A DNA stretch of 64,000 nt from Hypericum androsaemum (GCA_963995505.1 OZ023182.1:7928707-7992706), one strand, 5' to 3'. Positions 44,588 to 56,865 are shown, numbered from the stretch's first letter. Translations and numbers: made by a program. The notes: a model not told the origin generated them from the letters alone.

Positions 44588-46162
44588 AACAAATAAAATC
44601 TCCCAACAGAAAATACAATCAAAATGTAGCAAAGAAAAGGGTTGGAATGAAGGAAGGAATTGGCTAGTTCTCTTGGATAATGGTGAACTTTGAACTGACA
44701 ATGTGACACTTATATAGTTATAAGTTTTCATAAAGGGAGGGAGGTAAAACTTTAGCAGGTTGATAGGAGTGGTAAAAGATCTGAATTCACTTAATAAAAT
44801 ATTGGGTTCAGAATTTACCAATATAAAAGACACAATAGAAAAAATCGTCTTTTAAATAGGATCTGACATTGTTCGACTCCGAATGTCAGAGAATTTACCA
44901 AATAAAAAGTATAGGGACAGGGTTTGAAGATGGGTCGGGGAAAAGCCTAGCATTGACATGGACAAGTCAGGAAAGAGTTGCACCTGCGTGCCAGGACCGC
45001 CTAGACCCCATCCAAGTTCCCACTTTTCTGGTCGTCTCGTCTTAAACCTGATGTCCCTCTTATGTTTACCTGTAGTGTGAGACGACCGGTAGTTGGGACA
45101 CCCAAGTGGTACGAGTTTTGATTGTTCCTGACAATCCACTGTTTTACTTTAGTTTCAGCAATTGATTGTTTTCTTTAGCTTGTTAGAGAAAGGACACTTA
45201 GTGATGATGTCTATCTGTGCATGGCCTAAATTAGAAATATCGTGTATAATCTGAATTCTTTGTGGGCTGAATATTACATGGAATCCTATGAAATGTGACC
45301 GTGTAAAAAAAAGTGAGACAAGAAGAGTAGGAATGACAATAGACTGTATGATCATAGGAATGAGATTTTTTTAGGGTGAACTTAAATTTTTACACTTATC
45401 TTTTTTAAAAATAAAGTTCGTATAGGATGTGAGTTTTAAAATATTGGACAAGATGAATTCGGGAGTTCGTACTATTTAAAATTATTTAATTTATATATAA
45501 TAAACCGCCACTTTAATTAATATATTATATATATTATTTTAAAATTTTGTGTAGGAGCCGGACATGATCCGTATCTAGTCCAGTCAAAAATCAATGAATT
45601 TCGAAGCTCTTCGGGGTCTGAATTCGAGTAGATTCTAAGTGAAAAAAATGTCACTAATTTTTTATTACCGAGCGCAAAAATGATATATCAGAAATGCATG
45701 AGAAAAGCATTTCTTAGTATATTGAAAAAAGGAGGATAAAGCAAAAAAAACCTCGGATAGTATGATTGTCTCGTTGACTGGATTTTTTATGCATGCCAAC
45801 CATGTCAACAATGTACCAAAATCACTTCGTTGCTTTTTTTTAAGAAGTAAATCACTTTGTTGCTAGTGGCTGGTATGTTTAGTCATTTTCTTATTGAGGT
45901 TGGAGAAAAAGCATGCGTCATTATCACCTAGCAACCATTAGATGTTTTGCTTACGAAAAGTCGTTGGTTTCTTTATGGTTAGATTGACAGCTAACATTGA
46001 TTAATTCTCGTCTTTCATTTAATGAATAATTTAGAAGCTAACCTACCAATCTAGCCAGAAAATTTTGACTATCCACAACCTACAACTGAAAATGAGCAAA
46101 ATAAAAAATGGTATAATTTTAATGAATAACTAGAAAAAAAAGGAATCTCAAAACAAAGGGGA
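44588..46162. other. Upstream region of the AUX/IAA gene and intergenic DNA
   Basis: The first few hundred bases likely hold the promoter, with TTATATAG-type sequence near 44710. No other gene is visible. Confidence 0.5.
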
Positions 46163-46315
46163 GGGGATATGGCGAAATTGGTAAACGCGACAAACTTAAT
46201 TGGATTGAGCCTTGATTTAGAAACTTAGCAAATGATAATTTTCAAATTCTGAGAAGCCGTGGAATAAAAAATGGACAATCCTGAGCCAAATTTGGCTTTT
46301 CGAAAACAAAGAAAG
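46163..46315 (+). pseudogene. trnL-UAA: Nuclear plastid DNA: trnL(UAA) 5' exon and start of its intron
   Basis: GGGGATATGGCGAAATTGGT opens a 35-base stretch matching the 5' exon of chloroplast trnL(UAA). The group I intron start follows: AATTGGATTGAGCCTTG, then GATAATTTTCAAATTC, then GGACAATCCTGAGCC. Several positions differ from the plastid form, mostly C/G to T/A, as expected for an old nuclear copy. The 3' exon with the anticodon is missing, so it is not a functional tRNA. Confidence 0.85.
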
Positions 46316-47850
46316 ATAGTTGTTTTAGATTAATCAAGAAATATTGAATTCGAGCTTTTTAGAACGCATCAGTGTTAAATACTTGTTATGTACTACATGA
46401 TTCGAACTTGAATTAGTCAGTCGGTGATATACGGATACAACATGTTTTGGGAAAAAAAACTAACACTGATAAATTCTCGTCTTTCATATGATGGATTTAG
46501 ATAATTTAGCATCTTTTTCTCGGTGTTTTCTTCACCCTGTAATCTCTCTCTCTCTCTCTCCCCCTCCCTTTTCGTTGTATGCAATTGTTCTCACGCTTCT
46601 TTGAGTTGTTATTCTACCCATAGTTATTAGACACGATGTCACCGGTAACCCGTGTCCAATATGTCGGCAGAAGCCCGTCAAGAAACCAATGATTCACTAA
46701 CCAAATAATCATCCAGGGACATCTTCCTTAATCACAGCTACTATGACATTCTTTTGATTTCCCATTGATTATAAAAAGGTAGTCAAATAAACCACTGCTA
46801 ACTAGTTATTTTGTGGGAGATTGGTTTCATACTTTGCAGGATCATTAACAAGAGGGGGAAACTGAACACGGTCAAAGCAACCAACAACATTTGATCCGTT
46901 TGGTAACAAGGGGAACTTTTCCACCATCCCGCCCAGCTCGAACTAGAATTAATCGGTCCTAGTAACAACAACAAAAAATACATGTTTATGGTAGTCTTCC
47001 TTGCCATGCAATTGTCACGTGTGGTAGGGTTCGTGTAGTGATAATACAAGGATAGACTCGTTTCCCATTGCCCCTTGTGAAGTCCACGTGATGTCAGTTC
47101 AAGTAGGACAGGGGCATTTTTTGACACCTTGTGCTTCTAGTTCTGGGAACATTCAATTAAACCGAGCCTACCTGAATCAGTGATGATCCATCCAATCCGA
47201 CCCGCTCAGTTGGTCAGCGATCACATTCCTTGTGCTGGCATTGCCCGACCCGGTTCGTACGTACGCCATGTACTGTTCCTTTAGCTGTCAATCAGGTAGA
47301 AGCCGTTGGCCCTGCAGGTGAATTCACATTGTTGGTTTACCAGATAACATAAGCGTTTAGGCTGTACCGAAAGGAACAGCATGATGAAGAAAGGGACAGC
47401 AGCAGGACTTGGTCTTCTTACCTGATTCCTATATTTGTATTGTCAGATATAATGGAAGTAGAAACATCTAAGTACAATCCGGTATTCGGTACCAAATATG
47501 ATTTGATACGATATCTTTATCGTTTTTTTTAATCTAAAATTCGGCATTCGGTATTTCGGTATTACCCATTTGCAGAGTTCTTGACAGATTCAAGGACCCA
47601 CAGCCTGGTGCAGCTAATGCTTGCTTGGACCAAGGTTCCCCTCGAAGAAACCATAGGTGTTAATGAAGGGACCTTAGGTGGCTCCAAGGGGAAGAAGTGG
47701 ACAGAGATGGAGACTGCCATTTTCTACTGTTAACGGCAATAGTAGTTTCCTGTCACATTCGATGGAAGATAAGGCTCCCTCAGCCAACTTGTTCTGAGGA
47801 AGTTCACGACATGTAGTTATAGCAAGTGCAATAGTCTGCAGAGCACACGT
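46316..47850. other. Intergenic stretch
   Basis: No coding frame or RNA gene is supported. A CT run lies at about 46541-46562. Confidence 0.6.
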
Positions 47851-47879
47851 GGGGGGGGGGGGGGGGGGGGGGGGGGGGG
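47851..47879 (+). repeat. Homopolymer of 29 G
   Basis: An uninterrupted G run follows GAGCACACGT. Such runs can form G-quadruplexes and are difficult to sequence, so the true length is uncertain. Confidence 0.8.
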
Positions 47880-47980
47880 AGTCTTACTTAAAGCGAGAGG
47901 ACCACTGTCTCCTTGCCGTCAGGGTTGGTACTGTTAATATCATATCAGAACGGATTAATCTTGTAGTTGGTTGTTCCTGC

Positions 47981-48563
47981 CTATGTTGTTAATAGCAGAT
48001 AGTGCCGTTACCCCCTAAAATGTTATAGCGGTATAGCAGTAGCGGGATGACCGCTATTGCAAAGAACGAAAAGAGTAAGCCAAACACAGCAAATTACAAA
48101 CACATCAACTAAAAGTAAGCCAAAAAAGGGAAAAATCACTTGCTCAATACCCAAAACCTACATAGCAACTAAAAAAATCACTTACCCAATACCCAAAACT
48201 TAACTCTTACTCGAAAACTTAAAAAAAGAAAAAAAAGGCACTTACCTAATACCCAAAACTTACACAGCAACTAAAAAAATCAATTGCCCAATACCTAAAA
48301 CTTATTAACTTACTCGACAACTAAAAAAAGGGACCCAATTGAATTAGATATTTTATTGAGGTGAATTACCTATATGCCCTCAATAAATAAGTAAACAATT
48401 AAAAAATCAGGAGTATTTAAGAAATTCTCGTCAAAATCTAAAATAGCGGCCACTATACCGCTATTTGGCCGCTATTGTCTATAGCGTTTAACAGCAGCAT
48501 ATCATAGCGGTGGGTACCCAAAACGCTACATAGCACCGCTATAGTGCGCTATTGACAAGATAG
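47981..48563. mobile_element. 583-bp MITE with inverted ends and 8-bp duplication
   Basis: The left end CTATGTTGTTAATAGC and the complement of the right end CTATCTTGTCAATAGC form a 16-bp inverted repeat with two mismatches. GTTCCTGC flanks both sides (47973-47980, 48564-48571). Further inside, ATAGCGGT-type sequences recur in both orientations. The centre (48110-48310) contains CACTTACCCAATACCCAAAACTTA-like repeats. It has no coding capacity. The duplication length suggests hAT, but a 9-bp Mutator-type site with one mismatch is possible. Confidence 0.75.
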
Positions 48564-48841
48564 GTTCCTGCTACAATTTTACAAGGTTACTAGGTCTTTC
48601 AAGTCAAATACACAAAATTAGAGACCGCCATTCTCTAGCTATTGCAACAAGTAAAATTAGTTCAGGTTATCCCCTTCACTGGTTCCCTGCCAATCCTCAA
48701 GGCAGCTGTGACTCAAATGTATGCTTGCAGTTGTCAGAGACGTTTCTTCGAACTTCTCCCTGTTTGATCCTTCGAACTTCAAACGGTCATTCTCCCACTG
48801 CAATCGAGATCACGTTCCATATACCCCCAGAAGGAGACCAT

Positions 48842-51068
48842 TCACACTTCATCATATCTGACCAGCCCCATATCCATTTTCACTGTTTGTTCTAGCGGAA
48901 GTTGAACTCCGACAGAAGAATGGCACTCTACACAAGCGACACGAATGTAAAGCTGAATGGGATTGGTCTGGTAGAAAACAGTGGCACTTTCATTTGTAAG
49001 TCTCAATTGACCCATTTGTCCATGCACCTGCAAAATGAATGATTATAACTACCATATGAATATTGATAACCGATAAAGAGAATACATAAAGCAAACTATG
49101 ATCCGATTATGGTTGATTCAAAAATCAATTGCTATTTGCACTACATAGAAGAAGTGGAGTTATTCAATCAGTATTTATGTGTGATAGATGCTGGTGAGTC
49201 ACATACCTCAGAACAAGAACTTCACAATAGCTTCTATGTGCAAAATCAAAGCCAGCTTTTGATCCCGTAGGCAGGGTTTATCTTCAAGACGAAATTCCAA
49301 GAGTTTTCCTTCCAGTGGAGAAAACTCAGTATTGCTTGTGCTACACAACTTTGCTTGATCTTTGACGCCGGTGAACAACTTCGACTGGAGCCTCTGAGCT
49401 TTCTGGATCACCAGAGGCAACAAGGCACAAGGCCTTCCAAATAGGGACCAACATTTTCAGAGGTGGACGCAATTCCTGAAAACCACAAGTCATGTCTATC
49501 TGAACTGAGAAAAGCATTTCCATCGAATGCTACAAGAATATGATCATCTGATTATTAAGACCTAAGAGGAACCCAGATGTCCAACGCACGTCTATAACAC
49601 GTCCAACAGAATTCAGACAGTCAACTCCAGAGCATGAACTTTTTTTAGCGTACCTTGAAAACCAGCATCAAATCACTCTCGTCTTGCAAAATTAGAGACA
49701 GACTCCAATAACAAGTGACAGGAGTCACACATTCTACCAATACTGGCTTCAAAATCTTGCTGACCGGAACAAAACGCCTGATAACGTGTCCACTGTAGAC
49801 AAGGGAATGAAATCAGCATAGGCAGGCCATCATAAAATTTAGCAGTGCAGAGGGCAGAAAGGAAAAAAATGTTCCTTGGAATGACAGGTCATGGCATACA
49901 AGGTACCATCTGCAACATTGTGGAACCATCCGTCATGGTTTGACTAGACACTTACATTTCATTTACAACTATAAATTCCCAATAGAAAACCGCTAAGACA
50001 TATCAGCAAGGTTAACACAGACAGCGGAATAATGAATTTTCAGCACTACGCCGACACCAATGGCATTGCCGTGAGTCCTATACTGACCTCCATGCCTATA
50101 CGCACCCGAGACGATACTTCCAGTTCCCAGTGCAAAACCGAATATTAACCCTTGGAAGTGACACATTAACACTAGAATCCCCTACAACGCGAAAAAAACT
50201 CAAAACCGGAAAGAAAGCAAGTACCTAGAATAATGGGTCTCAAGCTGAACCCCAAAAGTTGGCATCACCACAACAGACTCTTGAGTCATCAAAAACCAGA
50301 GTCAGTATTCAACACTGAACCAACTAAAAACCAATCCAACAACCAAAGTCCCAAACTTGTCACCTTTGACGACAGATCTCCGGAGCATTATCTTGAAAAA
50401 GACGGCACTGTAAATAAGCCTCCACAAAACACCACCCAGGGTCGAGTCCTGGAGAAAAGCAATGCCACCAAGGTTTCCTTTTGTTGGAAATTTCATAGAC
50501 AACCCAAAACCTTTGGGTATGGATAACCCGCTCTGATCGATGGATTTTCAACACTCACAAATTACAATGTGGTAATCTCAACACGTTTGTTCCGCTCAGA
50601 CTGATGGAATTTTAACACTTAAAAAATAATTTAACCACACTCGCAACTAACAATGTGTAATCTCAACGCACATTTATTCCGCCATATAGTAATTCCGGTA
50701 AAAGATTTTGACAAACATCGGAATTGTCCCTCATAAATAAATCCGCTTAATTAGGGTATAGAATAACTTAGTCTCCCAAAAATGTGGGAAGTAATTTTTA
50801 TTCGCATTTTCAGTGAAACTTGTTTTTTTGGGTGAAACAAACGGAGCCTAAAATCCAGACCAGAGTCGAAGAAGCGGGAAGCTAATACCTGGGAAACGAA
50901 GAGGTGATGGAACGCGAGAGCTGCGGCGAAGAGACACGCGAGCAAGACGCGCGTGGCGGTGCGCCTCTTCCTCACCGCGACGTCGTACACATCCACCGCC
51001 TCTGGGGGCCAGATGCGGCCGCCCCGGGAGTATGTATAGTTCCGATCCACGACAGGGGAGTCTGCCAT
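48842..51068 (-). pseudogene. Unrecognised multi-exon gene or pseudogene with an N-terminal membrane helix
   Basis: A clear first exon (50889-51068) encodes 60 residues, MADSPVVDRNYTYSRGG first. They end in a hydrophobic helix (VLLACLFAAALAFHHLFV) just before a GT donor, suggesting a membrane-anchored protein. Later candidate exons have good borders: 49654-49792 (HVIRRFVPVSKILKPVLVEC onward), 49207-49475, and a last exon from about 49028 to 48842 ending YDEV. The 49207-49475 exon has stops in the frame set by its neighbours, so the exons do not join cleanly. Either it is decayed or I missed a splice variant. I cannot name the family. Confidence 0.45.
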
Positions 51069-51570
51069 TTGTTGGACGTGCAATGGAGCTGCTAGATTCC
51101 GATGGAGGGTTAACGGCGTCGTTTGTGTCCTCTAATTGTGGACTTCCTTCTTTTGTAAGATTGAACTGTGGGCTTTGGCCCTTTTGGGCTCCCCTTTCAC
51201 AACGTAGCTTTTTTAGTAATAATATTTTTCATATTTGTTAAAATTCAAATTTAATATTTTTTTAAAATAAATTTAAGTCTATTGATGACATTAACGAGAT
51301 ATAACATAACTATATTATAGGGATGATTACATCTATTTCAAAAATACAGAGACTTCATCATTTATTTAACCATACACTAAGAACAGGAAATAATTTGCCC
51401 ATTATTTTAAGGCTGATTTGCAAAGTTTTTTGGATATCGGAACTAGTAGTACGAGAATTACTCTAAATAGTTTAATATTTAAATATATAGTGATTTTGTA
51501 TTTTTTGTCTAAATATAAGTCGTAAAAAATAAGATTATACAAACCCCTTCCACTATAAAATAAATTGGAC
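51069..51570. other. Upstream and intergenic stretch
   Basis: The first bases are the presumed leader and promoter of the minus-strand gene at 48842-51068. From 51230 the sequence is AT-rich with nothing recognisable. Confidence 0.5.
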
Positions 51571-51689
51571 AAATTGCTCGCAGTTCCTTGGGTTTGGTAA
51601 TATCATCTCTCGCGTTTCTTAATTTTAGGAAATAATTTTTCCATCTTCCGTATTTAGTTTTATTATACTATTAAGTCCATGTAGCCGGG

Positions 51690-52650
51690 CCCCCAATTAA
51701 AAAGATAAAAATACCCATGTCACTTAAAAAACAAAATATTCATATTTCTTCTTCCTCTCACTTCATCTTCTTCTTCTCACTTCATCTTATATCTCCCACC
51801 TTCAACCAAAATCTAAACCCAAACATTTTTAGTAAAAATCAATTTCAATTAGAGAGGATCAAACTTGAAGAACCTAATTTTGAAAACTTCAAATCAAATC
51901 ATAAATTAAAAATCGGAGAGAAAACATGCCCTATTAATACTCATTCACATCCATGGATTCATGGTCGTCAGAAAACCAATTCAAGAGCAAATAAATGTCT
52001 TTTTTTACAACAATACAACAGAATGAAGCATACCATTGATACTGCTTCAAATGCAATAACAAGTCAACATACAACTAGCCTCAATTCCAAATCAAGAAAC
52101 CCACTTAAAAACATCAAATGAACAAACTTTATCAATTCGAGCAGAGGCTATATATTCTTTGAACCAAATTCATGACTCTAAGTGAACTTTTAAACATAGA
52201 GCAACGTTCTTTGACCAAACCCAAGTACATAGCCATGAACCCATGGATGGGCCACGAAATCTGGAATGTGTCCCTTCAGATTCACTTTTCTTCCTGGAAC
52301 GTGTCCATGGTTCACGCAACTCTTATTATTGTCATTCGGCGGTTGCGATATAGAAAAAATAATGTCTTTGCAACATGGTTTTGACCTTTTTATGTGTTCT
52401 ATGATGTTTCTTCAATTGGGTCTTCAATTGATTTTCAAAATAAGATTCTTTATTTCATTCAAAATTAGGGTTCTTCAAGTTTGATCCTCTCTAATTGGTT
52501 TTGATCTCACTAAGAAAGTTTGTATTTGAGTTTTGGGTTTAGTTGAAGGTTGGAGGAAAAAGATGAAGTGGGAGGAAAAAGAAAAGAGCGATTTTTTATC
52601 TTTTAAGTGGGAGGAGCATTTTTTTTCAAGTGGAGGTTTACCGGAGAAAA
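51690..52650. mobile_element. Element or fold-back with long inverted arms
   Basis: The segment 51690-51890 and the complement of 52445-52650 match over long parts: TTAAAAAGATAAAAAT, CTTCAACCAAAATCTAAACC, and ATTAGAGAGGATCAAACTTG with its AAGAACCTAATTTTG continuation. Arms of about 180-200 bp enclose about 550 bp with no recognised protein. Outer limits and a target duplication were not resolved, so the superfamily is open. Confidence 0.6.
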
Positions 52651-53553
52651 TCACATATTCTGGCGACAGGGACCCAAAGATACAATATATTGCATATTAT
52701 ATATACGTAAATATATTGCATATTATATACATATTAATTATACCATAGTAAGTAGGTTGTATATACCATGGCGTTTGTTAATATATTTACTTTTACAAAA
52801 ACAAAATATACATATTAATTAACTAAGCTCGAGAATAGTGATTATAGAAATAACATACTTGTTTAAAAGGAAACAACACACCTTTTTTGGCATCAACTTT
52901 CTCATTTCCGAAATTTGATCTCCCATGCCGCCGAGTCGGGCGATTAATACCCGGTCACCTTGCCCGAGTTGACCCATTTTCACACCCAATTGAAAGTTCC
53001 AAGTTGCTGACCCCCTACATTTTCCAACTAATGGCATCCAACTCCAGGCTCCAGCCCCATCATCTCGTTCTCCATCTCTCCGTCCGAAGGAAGAGTCCGC
53101 GAGAAAGAGTGGCTGGTTGGTCGTGCATCTGCTGCTGAGAAGGAGTGGCTGGTCGGTCGTGCATCTTTAAAGGCTTTGCCATGACCAAAAGAGGCACCTA
53201 CGCTGCCATCTCGTACATGTCATGTGCCTGTTATTAGGGTTCAATTGTATTTGATTAGTCTGAAATCGATCAGTTAGTTCCCCGATTGTGGAACCTATGT
53301 ACTCCAAGACTCATGTGTTTTGTTGTTTTATTTATATCTAGTAAGTCGAAGGAGTTCATGAACAAATGGCAGCATAAATCCATATTTTGAAGATCGAAAA
53401 ATCATAATTCATGTACTCTTTTTTATGGGGTCAGATTGGGTATTGCTAGGGCCCAATAGCACAAGGGGATAATGGGGGCGCGCACGGCTTTTTAATGATA
53501 AAGTTGTAATATTAGGAAAAACCAAGGATAATTAGGAAAAAAAAGAACAGGGG
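52651..53553. other. Intergenic stretch
   Basis: No supported gene. A small direct repeat of GAGTGGCTGGTYGGTCGTGCATC lies at about 53108-53165. Confidence 0.55.
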
Positions 53554-53660
53554 CACATCAGGTAAAAAGATTAAGGGCGTCTTAGTTTTCAAAGGCAAAA
53601 AACAAGGGTACATCAGTTTTTGCCTTTGAAACTGATGTGCTGTTAATCTTGCCTGATGTG
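53554..53660. repeat. Imperfect hairpin with CACATCAGG arms
   Basis: The left arm (53554-53603) pairs with the right arm (53616-53660) around a 12-base loop, with CACATCAGG at the base and CAAAGGCAAAAAC near the loop. Immediately right, ACATCAGGCAAGTTGCAATGAT is repeated in tandem (53688-53745). Confidence 0.65.
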
Positions 53661-53760
53661 TCATTGTCCCCGAAAGGCACATCAGGCAAGTTGCAATGAT
53701 ACATCAGGCAAGTTGCAATGATACATCAGGCAAGATTAAAGACACATCACATTTAAAGTG

Positions 53761-54940
53761 AAGCCTACCACCCAACAACCAACTAACCAACCAACACCAA
53801 CCCAAGTAAAATTTATCATTTAATGCTCCCTTCAACCTCAGTCATTCCTCCATGATGAATATCAACCTGCAAAACTAGGAAGACGAAAAATTCAAAGACT
53901 GTGAGTGCTTTTTGAAGCTAAAGTTGGAACATTTTTTCTTCCCCTCTATCCATCCTTTCCATTTTCCTGAGCTTTGGTGTCTCTAATTTTGGATTGTGAA
54001 AATGTGTAATATGGTTGACAGTATTTATGATTTCATATCTAGAAATACTAATCTTTTTCTTCCAAGCAACATCAATATAATTTTATAAGAAGGATGAGAA
54101 TCATCTACATTATGAACCCATAAACAAGGGATAGAACTCCATAATCACTTCTATTTAATTATAACCACTTCTCAATAGACATATTTGGAAACTACTAAAA
54201 CCTAAAATAAGAGATCTTGTCACCTCTTTAAGGCATATTAACTTGCATAAACAAAAATATTTGGAGCAATATGTAGAAGGGGAACTTTTATCAAAATATC
54301 AAGATAAAAGGTTAGCACATCATCTTATATGAATTTCAGGTGGAAAGTCATAATATCTAAAAGTAATATAGTTTGGTGCACGAGTCAATGGAGAAACAAA
54401 ATTTCCTAAATTGTCCCAAAAAAAGACCATTAGAAATTTCAGTAGATTATGTCCTTTTCTTCCTTGCTGACTCTTTTTAATTGACCTCGATGAGGACATA
54501 CACAATTAACTAAAAAAATTCTACATTTTCATCAACGTTTCAAAAACAAATATATGTCAAATTTCAGGTTCTTAAATAATTTTTATACTAATCAAATCCA
54601 TCTTAATTATTGATGCGGGCTATCATGGTTTTGATGCTATGAGGATTTATATTTTATGTCTTAGAGCATATATATTGCAAATAATAGTAAAATTTATTGG
54701 GATTTAATGTTAGCATTTTCGTGATTATACCCGACAAACAACTTCAAAATAAATTGAACTCATAAACTTGTATAAAGGGAACATATCAAATTGCAAAAAA
54801 TAATCTAGATCGTCAAGTAAGTATGTGTTAATCTCCTACAAAATATCACAAACATTATCGTTCAATTAGCCAAATGATCGGCTACATTCTAAGATTGCAT
54901 TTTATTCATGTTTACAAATTATCGCAAAGTTATCTTCTTC
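53761..54940. other. AT-rich stretch including an inverted copy of 60985-61255
   Basis: No gene is visible. The part 54098-54400, read on the minus strand, matches 60985-61255 inside the repeat array, for example CTTTTATCTTG, TTTTGATAAAAGTTCC and GATTATGGAGTTCTATCC. Confidence 0.6.
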
Positions 54941-55110
54941 TCTACTTTTTTAAGTTTGTAATTTCTTCATATCTATAAATTATCACAAATAAAAGTTGTA
55001 TTCTCTACTTTCTTTTGTATTTTTTTCAAGTTTGCGGATTATCACAAAAAGAAGTTATCTTCTTCTCTACTTTCTAAGTTTTTATGTTCTTCATGTTTGC
55101 ACATTATCAC
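54920..55110. repeat. Short tandem repeats at the left edge of the array
   Basis: Units of about 65 bp share CTTCTCTACTTTCTAAGTTT and GATTATCACAAA. More copies of the unit appear at 55830-55950 and 56110-56165, so it is interspersed through the array. Confidence 0.7.
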
Positions 55111-55129
55111 ATGTAAAATTTCTCTTCAA

Positions 55130-55700
55130 CCATCTGTATACTAGGACTCCGACAAAAGTTAACATGTGCTTTTCAAAACTGAATGATTCTTATTTTTCTA
55201 AGAGTGATGTGGCTAATATCATCATACCAGTTGCAAAAAATGTCCTAGAAACATGCTTTCCTTGGTGGGAACAAAGATTAGGCAGAGGTCATAAATCGAC
55301 CGGGTATTGACAGAGTTAAATCTTTGAACTTCAAAGATACAATTTAGAAGAAGCTCAAGGAACCTACGAAACATCAATGGGACTTAGAGATGTTCTACTA
55401 TATTCAAAATTTATTTCCCCATTTTGTTGATCATCAAGCAGTGAGTGACCCAAACCTTATTAATCCTATATTATCATTTTGAATGGTTAGTTTACTTATT
55501 TTCATTCATGCAGCGCTTCGAAAAGAATGTTAAAAGTGAGTTGATACACAATGCTGTGAAACTTATGTTCCAACATTTATTTCCGAGTTCATTAACGGAG
55601 TTCTCAAAGCTGAAATTAGTGAGGGGCACGAAGATTCTTTGGTAAGTTGTTTGTAATACATCTTGATTTTTTCCTGTTCAATATTTTTTTAGTCAATTGT
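55130..55700 (+). pseudogene. Repeat-array module, copy 1 (unknown protein family)
   Basis: The translation contains FSKLNDSYFSKSDVANIIIP, VLETCFPWWEQ, FYYIQNLFPHFVDHQ-like sequence and a second exon-like part (RFEKNVKSELIHNAVKLMFQ). The same series recurs at 58010, 60310 and 61920 with independent breaks. Plausible splice signals separate the two parts. I do not recognise the family. It is the most diverged copy. Confidence 0.5.
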
Positions 55701-56079
55701 GTATATCCTCATCCAGATCTATTGAGAAAGTCGGTGTCGAGGAAGAAATGGAAACAATGGAGAGAGGGAGATAAAGCAAGAAGAAATGTTCCAATTTTAA
55801 CTTGGAAAGAACTCACAGTAGTGAAGTTACTTCTTCTATACTTTCTAAGTTCATATTTTTTCATGTCTAGAAATTGTCACAATTAAAAAGTTATATTCTT
55901 CTCTACTTTCTAAGTTTGTATTTCCTTCATGTTTGGAGATTATCACAAATAGAAATATTAATTGACATGATTCTTTTACTTCCTTGATTACAGTAGCTAT
56001 AACAGCAGATACTTGTCATTAGTATGTTTTTTTTTCTTCCGAATATCTTTCTTCTCTTCGACATCAAGACGATGTAAGT

Positions 56080-56560
56080 ATATATAGTCTAATCTTTTGT
56101 ATTTATCTTCTTCTGCTCCACTTTCTAAGTTTTTTATTTTCTTCATATATGAAGATTATCACAAATAGGAGGAGTGGTTCCACCTACATTATATGTTATA
56201 TGTAATTAGTATTAGCAACAACAAAAAAATATTAACAAATTTTGTGTTTATATCAAGCACGATCATCCTATCGAGTTGGTCCAATCAGAGTTAGTCGACA
56301 ATCCTTATATTGGGCTTTTCGAGAGCTTTTCGCTTATAAATAAAGGGTGAGCTATTGTTCGTTAAGTAAACAGGTTTGATTCCTTAGCTAAATATCTCAC
56401 TTTTGATTAGTCATTTATTATTTTTAAATTTGCACTTATCTCCTAGCGGTTTCAGAGAAGACTCGTCAGTTTGATGTAGTTGCAAAATTGTTTGAAAAGT
56501 TATAGGGATCATCGTTCCCCAGAACGTCGAACACATGTTTTAGATGTTTGAAAATATGGT
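56080..56560 (+). repeat. Repeat-array unit without the complete module
   Basis: This shares TCTTCTGCTCCACTTTCTAAG, ATCCTATCGAGTTGGTCCAATCAGA and CGTCGAACACATG anchors with units starting at 57330, 59520 and 61265. It leads directly into the kinase fragment. Confidence 0.6.
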
Positions 56561-56600
56561 AATCTCTTCTTGGAAACTATTTAGTATAACTACTTATTAA

Positions 56601-56865
56601 GCAAGTTTACTAGATACCAGAGCCTACTCTGTCCCGGAGATTTTGCTCGGAGACAGTACTTATATGACTGCTATTGACATTTGGTCAATAGGCTGTATAT
56701 TTGCTCGGATGCTGAAGGGTGACATTTTGTTCGATGTGGAGGCTTCTGATGTCGATGATATTGGTGATCAGCCCTATGGTGATAATTTGAATGCACAACA
56801 TGCATATGAAAGAAAACTAGATGCAAAGCAACTAAAAATCATATTCAAGTTTTATACTTTCTAAA
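56601..56865 (+). pseudogene. Protein-kinase fragment, MAPK/CDK type, subdomains VIII-IX
   Basis: The frame reads TRAYSVPEILLGDSTYMTAI, then DIWSIGCIFARMLKGDILF. This matches the activation-segment end (the APE position here reads VPE) and the DxWSxGC helix of CMGC kinases such as plant MAPKs. After LF the sequence becomes Asp-rich and unrelated, and a stop follows at about 56862-56864. The ATP-binding lobe and catalytic loop are absent nearby. It is a captured fragment. Confidence 0.7.

Noticed and set aside
46798..47127. 109-codon minus-strand frame
   Set aside because: No domain or homologous feature; composition matches the non-coding surroundings.
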